21,743 bases of DNA from an uncultured Collinsella sp. (GTDB lineage Bacteria; Actinomycetota; Coriobacteriia; Coriobacteriales; Coriobacteriaceae). The position numbers were made by a program, and so were the translations under genes. The notes beneath the pieces were generated by a model. That model saw only the letters and a program-made list of their open reading frames with translations, made no database searches and was not told where the DNA came from. Below are positions 1 through 9,574 of this stretch, piece after piece (positions within the stretch are counted from its first letter, which is position 1; each line of letters opens with the position of its first letter). Location of the stretch: assembly GCA_900550415.1 (NCBI GenBank), contig URSO01000036.1:1-21743 (forward strand). Direction: 5' to 3'.

Positions 1-134
1 GGCGAGCCGAGACCGCCGCATGACCTAATAGGAGCATGGAGCGATACCGCGGACCCGAACAACCGCATTCTATCGCGCCCCGTCAGTGTGCCGTCTGCCC
101 GGTCCAGGCGAGCACGGAAAGAACGGAGCGAGAC
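1..134 (+). ncRNA. Candidate 3' part of an IS110 bridge RNA region (partial, left-end non-coding)
   Basis: This is the non-coding DNA directly upstream of the transposase of the first IS110 element and runs off the window start. IS110-group elements (such as IS621) are known to encode their bridge RNA here. Positions 24-35 (CCTAATAGGAGC) match positions 1407-1418 (CCAAATAGGAGC) just around the transposase stop codon in 11 of 12 bases. That is what a donor guide matching the element's right end would look like. The 5' portion with the target loop is not in the window, so no full RNA fold can be proposed. The RNA assignment is inference; the match is seen directly. Confidence 0.3.
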
Positions 135-1414
135 ATGAGAACCGAATCGACACCCGGCGCCCGCGGGCCGGTCTTCTGCGGGGTCGACACCCACGCCGAC
201 TCGCACTGGCTGTGCGTCCTCGACTGGAGGGGCCGCAGGGTCCTGTCCCGCCGGTTCCCCGCCGACGCGGCGGGCTACGAGGCGCTCGCCGGGGCGATCG
301 CGGCGGCCGGGGAGCCGGCCTGCGTCGCGATGGAGGAGACGTCGTCCTACGGGGCGGGCCTCACCAGGCACCTCGCGTCGCTGGGGATGCCCGTGCGCGA
401 GGCGCTCTCCCCGGCGAGGATGCAGAGGAGGCGCCCGGGGCAGGGAAAGTGCGACGAGGCGGACGCGGAGAGGGCCGCCCGCGCGGCGATGTCCGGCTCG
501 AAGCTCGGGACCCCCAAGAGCCAGGACGGGTGGGTCGACGGGGTGCGCTGCATGCTCGCGGCGCGCTCCGGGGCGGTGAAGGCGCGGACCTCGGCGATAA
601 ACACCGCGAGGTCGCTGCTCACCACCGCGCCGGAGGGCTCAGGTCGAGGTTCCGCGGCATGGGAGGGCCTAGGCTGATGGAGGAGCTCCCCTCCGTGCGC
701 GCCGAGGGCGCGCTGGGCGCCGCGCTCGGCGCGCTGGCGGACCTGTGGGCGGCGGCGCGCGACGCGGCGCTCGACATGGAGCGCGCGATCGAGGCGTCCC
801 TGGAGGAGAACTGCCCCGCGCTGCTGGCGATGTACGGGTGCGGGCCCGTGAGCGCGGCCAAGCTCGCGGTCGCGGCCGGGGACAACCCGGGCAGGCTGCG
901 CTCCGAGGCGTCGTTCGCGGCGATATGCGGGGCCTGCCCCATCCCCGCCTCGAGCGGCAAGACCGTGAGGCACAGGCTCAACAGGGGCGGCGACCGGCAG
1001 GCGAACAGCGCGCTGCACGAGATCGCGAGGCAGAGGGTCATGCGCGACCCCGAGACCGCCGAGTACGCCGAGAGGGCCAGGGGGCGGGGGAAGAGCGACA
1101 GGGAGGTCATGAGGTGCCTCAAGCGCTACGTGGCCCGGGAGGCGTACCGGGCCCCGCACGAGATCAGGAGGCCCGAGGACGCCTCGGAGCTCGTGGCGGC
1201 CAGGCGTGCGGCGAGGGTCAGCCAGGTGAGGGCGGCGTCCATATTGGGAACCAGCGAGAAGTACATCTCGATGCTGGAGAGGGGCCAAAGGGAGCTCAAG
1301 CCCATAAGGAGGGCCTACGAGGCATGGGTCGAGGCCGGACTTCCGCTCGATTGGGACAGGCGGGCCTTCGAGGCCGAGCGCAAAATGGATTCTAAAAAAC
1401 ACCTTGCCAAATAG
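135..1414 (+). pseudogene. IS110-family transposase, broken by a one-base frameshift, with a C-terminal HTH
   Basis: The protein is read in two frames. From the ATG at 135 the first frame gives the DEDD domain, with D18 in the FCGVDTHADSH segment, E67 or E68 in AMEETS and D107/D110 in KCDEADAERAA. At about 636-640 the frame must move by one base: restoring a single C, so that gagggctc becomes gagggcctc, joins it to the second frame. That frame carries the Transposase_20 domain with the PASSGKTVRHRLNRGGD motif of the catalytic serine region. The repaired protein would have about 426 residues. The last 75 residues are unusual: roughly residues 350-405 (AARVSQVRAASILGTSEKYI, then SMLERGQRE) read as a Cro/CI (XRE) helix-turn-helix, which IS110 transposases normally lack. 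The shift looks like a loss-of-function deletion or a sequencing error. IS110 transposases are not known to use programmed frameshifting. Confidence 0.85.
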
Positions 1415-1426
1415 GAGCGTCAGGAC

Positions 1427-1471
1427 GCAAGAAGCCCTCGCCGCACGAAGTGCGCAGCGAGGGCTTCTTGC
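1427..1471. terminator. Strong hairpin between the IS element and the pfl operon, likely terminator
   Basis: GCAAGAAGCCCTCGC (1427-1441) pairs perfectly with GCGAGGGCTTCTTGC (1457-1471). An inner CGCAC/GTGCG extension and a GAA loop are interrupted only by a two-base bulge. The A-rich and T-rich outer arms make it usable from either side. It lies 66 bases past the stop of the radical-domain gene on the minus strand, the usual place for an operon terminator. There is no long T-run after the stem, so termination rather than mere mRNA protection is inference. Confidence 0.6.
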
Positions 1472-1536
1472 ATGTCCGAGGACGTTTTGGGAGGTAGCCC
1501 AAACAGCCCCGGCGATCCTGCAGGAGTTAAACCCCT

Positions 1537-1788
1537 TTAGAACTTGTTGTGGAAGGTACGCGAAATGACCTCGTCCTGCTGCTCCTTGGTGAGCGTGTGG
1601 AAATTCACGGCATAGCCGGAAACGCGGATGGTCAGCTGCGGGTACTTCTCGGGGTGAGCCTGAGCATCGAGCAACGTCTCACGGTTGAAGACGTTGATGT
1701 TCAGGTGGTGGCCACCCTTCTCGGCGTAAGCGTCGAGCATGTGGACCAGGTTATCGGCCTGAGTCTCGGAAACTTCAGAAACCTTCAT
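1537..1788 (-). CDS. grcA: Stand-alone glycyl-radical domain; small subunit of a split pyruvate formate-lyase
   Basis: This 83-residue protein corresponds to the C-terminal glycyl-radical domain of pyruvate formate-lyase. Its core LTIRVSGYAVNF contains the radical glycine, Gly58, equivalent to Gly734 of E. coli PflB. The flanking segments GGHHLNINVFNRETLLDA and HPEKYPQL, and the end LTKEQQDEVISRTF, are also those of PFL. The start is the ATG at 1788, with a strong AAGGAG site 8-9 bases upstream; the reading frame could extend 15 codons upstream but that part resembles nothing. It lies 85 bases downstream of the PFL catalytic gene, in a different frame. In E. coli the related GrcA (YfiD) is a spare part for oxygen-damaged full-length PFL. 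Here the large chain has no glycine domain of its own, so this protein should be essential for activity. A radical-SAM activase (PflA) must install the radical; none is in the window. Confidence 0.93.
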   Translation of the reverse strand: MKVSEVSETQADNLVHMLDAYAEKGGHHLNINVFNRETLLDAQAHPEKYPQLTIRVSGYAVNFHTLTKEQQDEVISRTFHNKF

Positions 1789-1811
1789 AATGTGTCTCCT
1801 TCGATCGATAG

Positions 1812-1872
1812 GCGCCGGCCGAAACCGGCGCACTAATCAGTAATCGTTATTGTTAGTATAGCACTAACAATA
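1812..1872 (-). promoter_or_regulatory. Two hairpins in the gap between the split pfl genes
   Basis: The 85-base gap between the large and small pfl genes holds two inverted repeats. The first after the large gene is TATTGTTAGT (1848-1857) with ACTAACAATA (1863-1872), a 10-bp AT-rich stem with a 5-base loop that begins at once beyond the stop codon. The second is GCGCCGG (1812-1818) with CCGGCGC (1825-1831), a 7-bp GC stem ending about 20 bases before the small gene's Shine-Dalgarno site. Neither is followed by a T-run, so they are unlikely to be full terminators. Possible roles are RNA processing, protection of the upstream message, or setting the ratio of the two chains. Confidence 0.55.
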
Positions 1873-1873
1873 G

Positions 1874-3925
<2,052 letters not shown>

Positions 3926-4462
3926 TGTGTAACCACGCTCCTAGTTACGTGTAATGCGGCGCTCTCTCACACCGCTGCTTATTGAATTCTTGAATGTTAG
4001 ACCTGCATGACCGGCTTCATTCGCTTTCCGTCGCGCGTTAGCGCAGGGAAAAACGTTTATTCACCTTGGTCTTGCAACCCTAAACCCAAGATTTCACCCG
4101 TTAGTGAAGGATAACATAGCCACCCCCTTCATCAGGGCTGTTATATGTTCCTTTTTTTGTGTCATTAGAGCGTTTTCAACAAATCCGCAGGAAACGCGCC
4201 CGCCATCAGCTACCGTTCACCGAATTATTTGATATTTCCCCTTGCCTTTATACGTCCTTCACTCTAGCTGTTATGCCAGCTTTAGCAGGGTAAAGTGCCT
4301 CTGAGTAGGCTTTAGGACATGTCTAACGATCTGCCCCCAACTTTGCTGGTACCGACGGTGTACGGAGAGTTTTCTAGGCATGTCCCAAAATCTACCGCAT
4401 AAGGTGTGCATACAGGGGTATCATCTTTCACCGAAAATAGTTTCTAGTGTTAGGGGTTTTCG
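3926..4462. other. Divergent intergenic region between pflB and the marR operon (537 bases)
   Basis: No gene is seen here. The stretch is clearly more AT-rich than its surroundings and must contain the promoters of pflB (leftward) and of the MarR/ABC operon (rightward). No pair of -35/-10 boxes is good enough to call. A plausible FNR palindrome (TTGAT-N4-ATCAA) was looked for and not found. Two related segments, TAGGACATGTCTAACGATCT (from 4312) and TAGGCATGTCCCAAAATCTA (from 4375), form an imperfect direct repeat about 63 bases apart and could be paired protein-binding sites. Two inverted repeats are listed separately. Confidence 0.6.
4093..4108. promoter_or_regulatory. Possible operator palindrome upstream of pflB
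   Basis: TTCAC-N6-GTGAA is a short inverted repeat about 170 bases upstream of the pflB start codon in an AT-rich region. Such a site could bind a redox or carbon-source regulator, but it matches no consensus well enough to name one. Confidence 0.25.
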
Positions 4463-4464
4463 GT
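4430..4464 (+). promoter_or_regulatory. Inverted repeat spanning the marR start codon
   Basis: ACCGAAAA (4430-4437) and TTTTCGGT (4457-4464) form a perfect 8-bp inverted repeat with a 19-base spacer. The right arm runs into the GTG start codon at 4463. As DNA it could be the autoregulatory operator of the MarR protein. As RNA it would fold the weak ribosome site (AGGGG) into the loop and the start codon into the stem, lowering initiation. The repeat is seen; the role is inference. Confidence 0.4.
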
Positions 4465-4912
4465 GGAAGATACCGATTTCCATGAGCTTGGGCGTCAGCT
4501 CTTAACTGAGTTTGGCAGCATGCATCAGCGCATTTCGCGCTTTGCGGACAAAGCTCTCGGCGGCGAGATGGCTGTCATGCGCGCTCTCATGCTCGCCGGC
4601 GGTTCGCTCACGCCGAGCGAACTCGCTGATCGCGCCTGGGTTTCGAGCGCCCGCATCGCCAACATCCTACGCGCCCTCGAAACCAAGGGCTGGGTCGAGC
4701 GCGAGCACTCAAAGACCGACCGTCGTCGCGTACACGTCACGGTGACCGACAAAGGCCGACAAGATCTCGAAATCAAACGTCGGGAATTCGAGAAACGCAC
4801 CGCGGCCTTCCTCGAGCAGCTCGGCGAAACAGATACCCAAGAGATGGTGCGCCTTCTAAGGCGTGCCAACGAAATTATCGACCGCAACCAAGAAAGGAGA
4901 GATGCCGAGTGA
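4463..4912 (+). CDS. MarR-family transcriptional regulator
   Basis: The 149-residue protein has the MarR winged-helix layout. An N-terminal helix is followed by MRALMLAGGSLTPSELADRA (about residues 39-58), a recognition helix region SSARIANILRALETKGWVER and the wing HSKTDRRRVHVTVTDKGRQ. A C-terminal dimerisation helix rich in charged residues follows. The start is GTG at 4463 with only a weak AGGGG site. Its TGA stop overlaps the GTG start of the next gene, so it is translationally coupled to an ABC exporter pair. Such regulators commonly repress the exporter gene they precede and release DNA when a drug or other ligand binds. The ligand cannot be told from the sequence. Confidence 0.9.
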   Translation: MEDTDFHELGRQLLTEFGSMHQRISRFADKALGGEMAVMRALMLAGGSLTPSELADRAWVSSARIANILRALETKGWVEREHSKTDRRRVHVTVTDKGRQDLEIKRREFEKRTAAFLEQLGETDTQEMVRLLRRANEIIDRNQERRDAE

Positions 4913-7275
4913 GGATTCTCAAGCTCTTTAAAAAACATGTCCTGGCACTGTTCGCAGCTATCGTACTTATCGTAATCAGCTGCAACGCCGATCTGGCGCT
5001 GCCTACCTATATGAGCGACATCGTCGACGTGGGCGTGCAGCAAGGCGGCATCGCCTCGCCCGTACCCGACACCATTCGTGCCGAATCGCTCGACGACCTC
5101 GAACTCTTTACGAGCACCAAGGACGCCAAAGCCGTGGAGGCCGTGTTTAGCAAGGCTGACAAAAACGGCATTCGAACGTACAAGGGCACCGAGGAAGAGC
5201 GTGCCGACGGCGGCAAGATTGCCGACATTATGAGCCTGCCCGAGACCGTCGTCCTTTCGCTCAATCAGGGCATCGACGCCAGTTCCATGGGCGACATGAT
5301 GGGCACGTCCAGCGAAAAAGACAACAGCGCCGCCCAGGCCATGCCCGCCCCCGAGCAGATGGCAGCGATGACGCCCGAGCAGCTCGCCGATATGCAGCAG
5401 AAGGCCGCAGCGGCGCAGAGCATGCAAAAGCAGATTGATGCCGACGGCGGCAAGATCACCATGAAGAGTCTGCGCCTAGGTGTCGAGGGCGGTCTGGTAG
5501 ACCAAAGCAAGCTCGTCGAGGGCGCCAATGAAATGGCGGACAAAATGGGCTCCATGTCGGGTTCCATCGTGACCCAACGCGCCGTGAGCTATGTGCAAGA
5601 CGAGTACAAGGCGCAGGGTATCGACCCCGCCGACGTGCAGAACGCCTACCTGGGCCGCATGGCGACCACGATGTTTGGTCTGTGCCTGATCTCACTGGTC
5701 GCCACCATCCTAACCGGCGCCGTGGCCTCGCGCACCGCCTGTTCCATCGCACGCGACCTGCGCCGCGAGACCTTCAACAAGGTCATGCACTTCTCGCCAG
5801 CCGAGGTGGGCAAGTTTAGCCAGGCCTCGCTCATCACTCGCTGCACCAACGACATTCAGCAGATTCAGATGGCCGCAACCCTGTTTATCCGCATGTGCCT
5901 CATGGCGCCCGTCATGGGCATCGTCGCCGTCATGCGCGTCCTGGCCAACCACACCGGCCTGGAGTGGACCATCGCCGTGGCCATCATCGCGGTCTCGGCC
6001 GTCGTCGGCGTGCTTATGGGCCTCACCATGCCCAAGTTCAAAAAGATGCAGAGCTTTGTGGACCGTGTGAACCTTACCGCCCGCGAGCTGCTCGACGGCC
6101 TTATGCCCATCCGCTCGTTTAACCGCGAGGAGCATGAGCTCGAGCGCTTTGACCAGGCGTCCCTCGACCTGATGACCACGCAGCTCTACACCAACCGAGC
6201 CATGAGCTTTATGATGCCGCTCATGATGCTCGTCATGAACTGCATCACCGTGCTTATCGTCTGGTTTGGTGCGCAGGGCGTGTCCGACGGCGTGATGCAG
6301 GTCGGCAACATGATGGCGTTTATCTCCTACACCATGCAGATCGTCATGGCGTTTATGATCCTCACCATGGTTTCGGTCATCCTGCCCCGCGCCGAGGTCG
6401 CAGCCGAGCGCGTGGAAGAGGTCATCACCTGTCCCACGAGCATCAACGACCCCGTCTCGCCCAAACTGCCCGCGGCCAACGCGCCGCGCGGTGAGCTCGC
6501 CTTCCACGACGTGAGCTTCCAGTATCCCGATGCCCGCGCCGATGTCATCAGCGGCGTGAACTTCACCACACATGCCGGCCAGATGCTCGGCATCATTGGC
6601 TCAACGGGTTCGGGCAAGTCCACGCTCGTGCAGCTGATTCCGCGCCTGTACGACGTCACGGGCGGCAGCATTTCGCTCGACGGCATCGACGTGCGCGACA
6701 TGACCCTTTCCGAGCTGCGCCACCGCATTGGTTACATCCCGCAGCAGGGTCGCCTGTTCTCGGGCACCGTCGAGAGCAACCTCAAGTTTGCCGGCGACAT
6801 GGTGAGCGATGATGATATGCGCCAGGCGGCACGCATCGCCCAGGCCGAGGACTTTATCGCCGAGCGCGAGGGCGGCTACGACTCCCCCATCAGCCAGGGC
6901 GGCTCCAATGTTTCGGGTGGTCAGCGCCAACGCCTGGCCATTGCCCGCGCGTTGGCCAAAAAGCCCGAGGTCGTGGTGTTCGATGACTCGTTTAGCGCCC
7001 TCGACTACAAGACCGACGCGCGCCTGCGCGAGGAGCTGGCCAAAAACGTCACCGACGCCGCACTCGTGGTCGTGGCCCAGCGCATCGCGACCATCATGCA
7101 CGCCGACCAGATCATCGTGCTCGACGACGGTCACGTAGTGGGCACCGGCACGCACGAGGAGCTGCTGCACGGCTGCCCGGCGTACCTGGAGATTGCACAG
7201 TCGCAGCTTTCCGCCGAGGAGCTGGGGCTTACCCAAGAAGAAATTGCAGCCGTCATGGAAGGAGGCAAGCGCTAA
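4909..7275 (+). CDS. ABC exporter half-transporter, degenerate ATPase subunit with a large extracellular insert
   Basis: This 788-residue protein combines an exporter transmembrane domain with a nucleotide-binding domain. Walker A is GSTGSGKST (564-572), the signature VSGGQ (668-672) is canonical, and Walker B is VVVFDD (688-693) with Asp693 where the catalytic glutamate should be. Gln724 stands in place of the switch histidine (VVVAQRIATI). These changes mark it as the degenerate half of a heterodimeric exporter, as in LmrC or TM287. TM1 (about 10-30) and TM2 (from about 250) are separated by a roughly 215-residue outside loop rich in Ala, Met and Gln; ordinary half-exporters have only a few residues there. 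The GTG start overlaps the marR stop and follows an AAAGGAGA site. The TAA stop overlaps the partner's ATG. The substrate is unknown; multidrug, lipid or peptide export are all possible. Confidence 0.93.
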   Translation: MRILKLFKKHVLALFAAIVLIVISCNADLALPTYMSDIVDVGVQQGGIASPVPDTIRAESLDDLELFTSTKDAKAVEAVFSKADKNGIRTYKGTEEERADGGKIADIMSLPETVVLSLNQGIDASSMGDMMGTSSEKDNSAAQAMPAPEQMAAMTPEQLADMQQKAAAAQSMQKQIDADGGKITMKSLRLGVEGGLVDQSKLVEGANEMADKMGSMSGSIVTQRAVSYVQDEYKAQGIDPADVQNAYLGRMATTMFGLCLISLVATILTGAVASRTACSIARDLRRETFNKVMHFSPAEVGKFSQASLITRCTNDIQQIQMAATLFIRMCLMAPVMGIVAVMRVLANHTGLEWTIAVAIIAVSAVVGVLMGLTMPKFKKMQSFVDRVNLTARELLDGLMPIRSFNREEHELERFDQASLDLMTTQLYTNRAMSFMMPLMMLVMNCITVLIVWFGAQGVSDGVMQVGNMMAFISYTMQIVMAFMILTMVSVILPRAEVAAERVEEVITCPTSINDPVSPKLPAANAPRGELAFHDVSFQYPDARADVISGVNFTTHAGQMLGIIGSTGSGKSTLVQLIPRLYDVTGGSISLDGIDVRDMTLSELRHRIGYIPQQGRLFSGTVESNLKFAGDMVSDDDMRQAARIAQAEDFIAEREGGYDSPISQGGSNVSGGQRQRLAIARALAKKPEVVVFDDSFSALDYKTDARLREELAKNVTDAALVVVAQRIATIMHADQIIVLDDGHVVGTGTHEELLHGCPAYLEIAQSQLSAEELGLTQEEIAAVMEGGKR

Positions 7276-9146
7276 TGGCAGACGAGACCAAGACTCAGAT
7301 TCCCAAGCCCACCCGCCAGCGTGGTCCCATGGGCCGCATGGGTGGCATGCGCCGTGGCGAAAAGGCCAAGGACTTTAAGGGCACCATGAGGCAGCTGCTC
7401 GGCTATATCGGCCAGCACAAGATTGCCGTGTTTGCCGCCGTCGCCTTTGCCGTGTGCTCGGTCATCTTTAACATTGTGGGGCCCAAGGTGCTCGGCCAGG
7501 TTACGACTAAGCTGTTCGAGGGCTTGGTTGCCAAGGTCAACGGCACCGGCGATGTCGACTTTGGCTGGATTGCCAAGACGCTCGGCTTTTTGCTCTGTCT
7601 GTATCTGGCGAGCTCTGCCTGCAGCCTGATCCAAGGCTGGCTCATGACCGGCGTCACGCAAAAGATTTGTTATCGCATGCGCAAGGAGATCGCCGCCAAG
7701 ATCGCCGTCGTTCCGATGAGTTACTTCAACGGCCACAGCAAGGGCGACGTACTCAGTCGCATCACCAACGACGTCGATACGCTCGGCCAGTCGCTCAACC
7801 AGAGCGTGACGCAGCTCATCACGTCTGTCACACAGATTATCGGCGTGCTCGTCATGATGCTGTCGATCAGTCTGCCGCTCACCGGCGTCACCGTGCTCAC
7901 GCTGCCGGCTGCCGCGATTATCCTGACCGTGATGATTCACTTCTCGCAGCCGTACTTCCGCGAGCAACAGCAAGTCCTGGGCGCCGTCAACGGCATTATC
8001 GAGGAGGACTTTGCCGGCCAGAACGTTATTCAGGTGTTCGACCGCGCCGAGGCCTCGATCGAGGAGTTCGACCGTCAAAACGACCGACTGTTTGTGAGCG
8101 GTTGGCGCTCGCAGTTCCTGTCGGGCCTGATGATGCCGCTTATGAGCTTGGTGGGCAACATGGGCTACGTGGGCGTTGTCGTGGTGGGCGCACAGCTCGC
8201 GCTGACCGGCAATGCCACGCCCGGCGACATCCAGAGCTTTATCCAGTACGTGCGCAACTTTACGCAGCCGGTGCAGCAGCTGGGCAACGTGAGCAACACG
8301 ATGCAGTCGATGGCCGCTGCCACCGAGCGCGTCTTTGAGTTCCTCGCCGCGCCCGAGGAGGAGCAGAAGGCCGACGCCCAGATTCCCGAGAAGCGCCCCG
8401 GCCACGTTGAGTTCGGCCACGTTGAGTTCGACCACGTCAAGTTTGGCTACACGCCCGACAAGACCATCATCCACGACTTTAGCTGCGAGGCGCAGCCCGG
8501 TCAGACCATCGCCATCGTCGGCCCCACCGGCGCCGGCAAGACCACGCTCATTAAGCTGCTGCAGCGTTTCTACGACGTGGACGGCGGTTCGCTGCGCGTC
8601 GAAGGCGTCGACGTGCGCGACTGGGACCGCGCGGCACTGCGCGGCGAGTTTGCCATGGTGCTGCAGGATACCTGGCTGTTTAACGGCACCATCCGCGAGA
8701 ACATCCGCTACGGACGTCCCGATGCGACTGACGCCGAGGTCGAGGCCGCCGCGCGCGCCGCACGCTGCGACCACTTTATCCATACGCTCGCCGGCGGCTA
8801 CGACTTTATGATCAACGAGGAGGGCACTAACCTGTCGCAGGGCCAGCGCCAGCTCGTGACCATCGCCCGCGCCATTTTGGCCGACCGCCCGGCGCTGATT
8901 TTGGACGAGGCGACCTCCAACGTCGATACCCGCACCGAGGAGCTCATCCAGCGCGCCATGGATGCGCTGATGCAGGGCCGCACGAGCTTTGTCATCGCGC
9001 ATCGCCTGTCCACGATCCGCAACGCCGACGTGATCTTGGTGATTCGCGACGGCGACATCGTCGAGAAGGGCACGCACGACGAGCTGCTCGCCCAAGGCGG
9101 CTTCTACGCCGACCTGTACAACTCGCAGTTCGACGAAGCAGCGTAA
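7275..9146 (+). CDS. ABC exporter half-transporter, catalytically competent partner
   Basis: This 623-residue protein begins with a basic cytoplasmic tail containing an MGRMGGMRRGEK segment, then a six-helix exporter domain. Its ATPase has Walker A GPTGAGKTT (416-424), Walker B ALILDEATSNVD with catalytic Glu545, and switch histidine His576 (VIAHRLSTI). Its signature is LSQGQ (520-524) instead of LSGGQ. The two halves therefore complement each other. The degenerate site pairs the Asp/Gln motifs of the upstream protein with LSQGQ here, and the working site pairs Glu545/His576 here with the normal signature upstream. The ATG lies in a TAATG overlap with the previous gene behind a GGAGG site. 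A 15-base tandem duplication adds five residues (GHVEF) just before the ATPase domain. The gene is followed by an intrinsic terminator, so it ends the operon. Confidence 0.95.
   Translation: MADETKTQIPKPTRQRGPMGRMGGMRRGEKAKDFKGTMRQLLGYIGQHKIAVFAAVAFAVCSVIFNIVGPKVLGQVTTKLFEGLVAKVNGTGDVDFGWIAKTLGFLLCLYLASSACSLIQGWLMTGVTQKICYRMRKEIAAKIAVVPMSYFNGHSKGDVLSRITNDVDTLGQSLNQSVTQLITSVTQIIGVLVMMLSISLPLTGVTVLTLPAAAIILTVMIHFSQPYFREQQQVLGAVNGIIEEDFAGQNVIQVFDRAEASIEEFDRQNDRLFVSGWRSQFLSGLMMPLMSLVGNMGYVGVVVVGAQLALTGNATPGDIQSFIQYVRNFTQPVQQLGNVSNTMQSMAAATERVFEFLAAPEEEQKADAQIPEKRPGHVEFGHVEFDHVKFGYTPDKTIIHDFSCEAQPGQTIAIVGPTGAGKTTLIKLLQRFYDVDGGSLRVEGVDVRDWDRAALRGEFAMVLQDTWLFNGTIRENIRYGRPDATDAEVEAAARAARCDHFIHTLAGGYDFMINEEGTNLSQGQRQLVTIARAILADRPALILDEATSNVDTRTEELIQRAMDALMQGRTSFVIAHRLSTIRNADVILVIRDGDIVEKGTHDELLAQGGFYADLYNSQFDEAA
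8400..8429 (+). repeat. 15-base in-frame tandem duplication inside the second ABC gene
   Basis: GGCCACGTTGAGTTC occurs twice in direct succession (8400-8414 and 8415-8429), giving GHVEF-GHVEF. A third, diverged unit follows (DHVKF). Related half-exporters normally show a single strand of this type leading into the ATPase domain. The frame is kept. Confidence 0.85.
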
Positions 9147-9178
9147 ATTCTGTCGCAAGGAACGAATAACGCCCGAGA

Positions 9179-9212
9179 ACGGGGACGCAGGACAATCTGC
9201 GTCCCCGTTTTT
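9179..9212 (+). terminator. Intrinsic terminator of the marR-ABC operon
   Basis: ACGGGGACGCAG (9179-9190) pairs perfectly with CTGCGTCCCCGT (9197-9208) around a 6-base loop and is followed by a T-run (TTTTTGTTTT). It stands 33 bases past the stop codon of the second exporter gene. Confidence 0.93.
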
Positions 9213-9270
9213 GTTTTGCAGCCCTCGAACCGCCTCCCCTGGGACCTGATTGACGCCCTCCCTCAAGGCC

Positions 9271-9504
9271 CCGTGGACAAAAAATGGCAAATATGAGTAC
9301 TGTCACCTTTTTAGTAACAGCCAAAACTGCCCCAAATGCCGTCCTCACGGCTTACACGCGTCCCTAAATTGATCAAACAGCCCAATAGCGGACTTATATG
9401 TGCTTACGTTAATGAACATATTTACTATTATGTCTATTATCTTGTGATGACGATATGGCACTAAGATAGCAACAGTACTCATATTTGCCATTTTTTGCCC
9501 ACAG
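9271..9504. repeat. MITE-like segment bounded by a long inverted repeat
   Basis: Positions 9278-9303 and 9472-9497 are perfect inverted copies of 26 bases (right copy begins ACAGTACTCATATTTGCCAT). The similarity continues outwards with few mismatches to about 9271 and 9504. The interior of about 170 bases is AT-rich (9396-9470 especially) and holds no credible gene. The arrangement resembles a small non-autonomous inverted-repeat element. No target duplication could be identified. The whole gap from 9213 to 9640 otherwise contains only this and the 48-base repeat that follows. Confidence 0.6.
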
Positions 9505-9574
9505 GGTGTTTCCCGGGGAACCGGCGACAGTCTTTGGACTCCGCGCGACGCCATTCCCTCCCGGCGAGCACCAA

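Larger units (their letters stand above)
1..1425 (+). mobile_element. IS110-family insertion sequence, left end outside the window
   Basis: The region is GC-richer than its neighbours and holds one IS110-type transposase on the plus strand. Elements of the IS110 group have a long non-coding left end and a very short right end just past the transposase stop. The right boundary is set at about 1425 because the next bases form a terminator-like hairpin (1427-1471) that belongs better to the converging pfl transcript. No terminal inverted repeat is seen, as expected for the IS110 (not IS1111) group. The exact right end is uncertain by some tens of bases, and the element is probably inactive because its transposase is frameshifted. 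Confidence 0.6.

Noticed and set aside
620..660. Programmed -1 frameshifting in the IS110 transposase
   Set aside because: No slippery heptamer is present at the junction, and IS110-family elements are not known to use frameshifting, unlike the IS3 or IS1 families.
86..1414. One long transposase gene starting at 86
   Set aside because: The first 185 or so residues in that frame are Arg/Gly-rich nonsense. The real N-terminal DEDD domain is in another frame, so the gene is frameshifted.
3926..4462. FNR box upstream of pflB
   Set aside because: An FNR site would be expected for pfl by analogy with E. coli, but no TTGAT-N4-ATCAA sequence with acceptable match is present.
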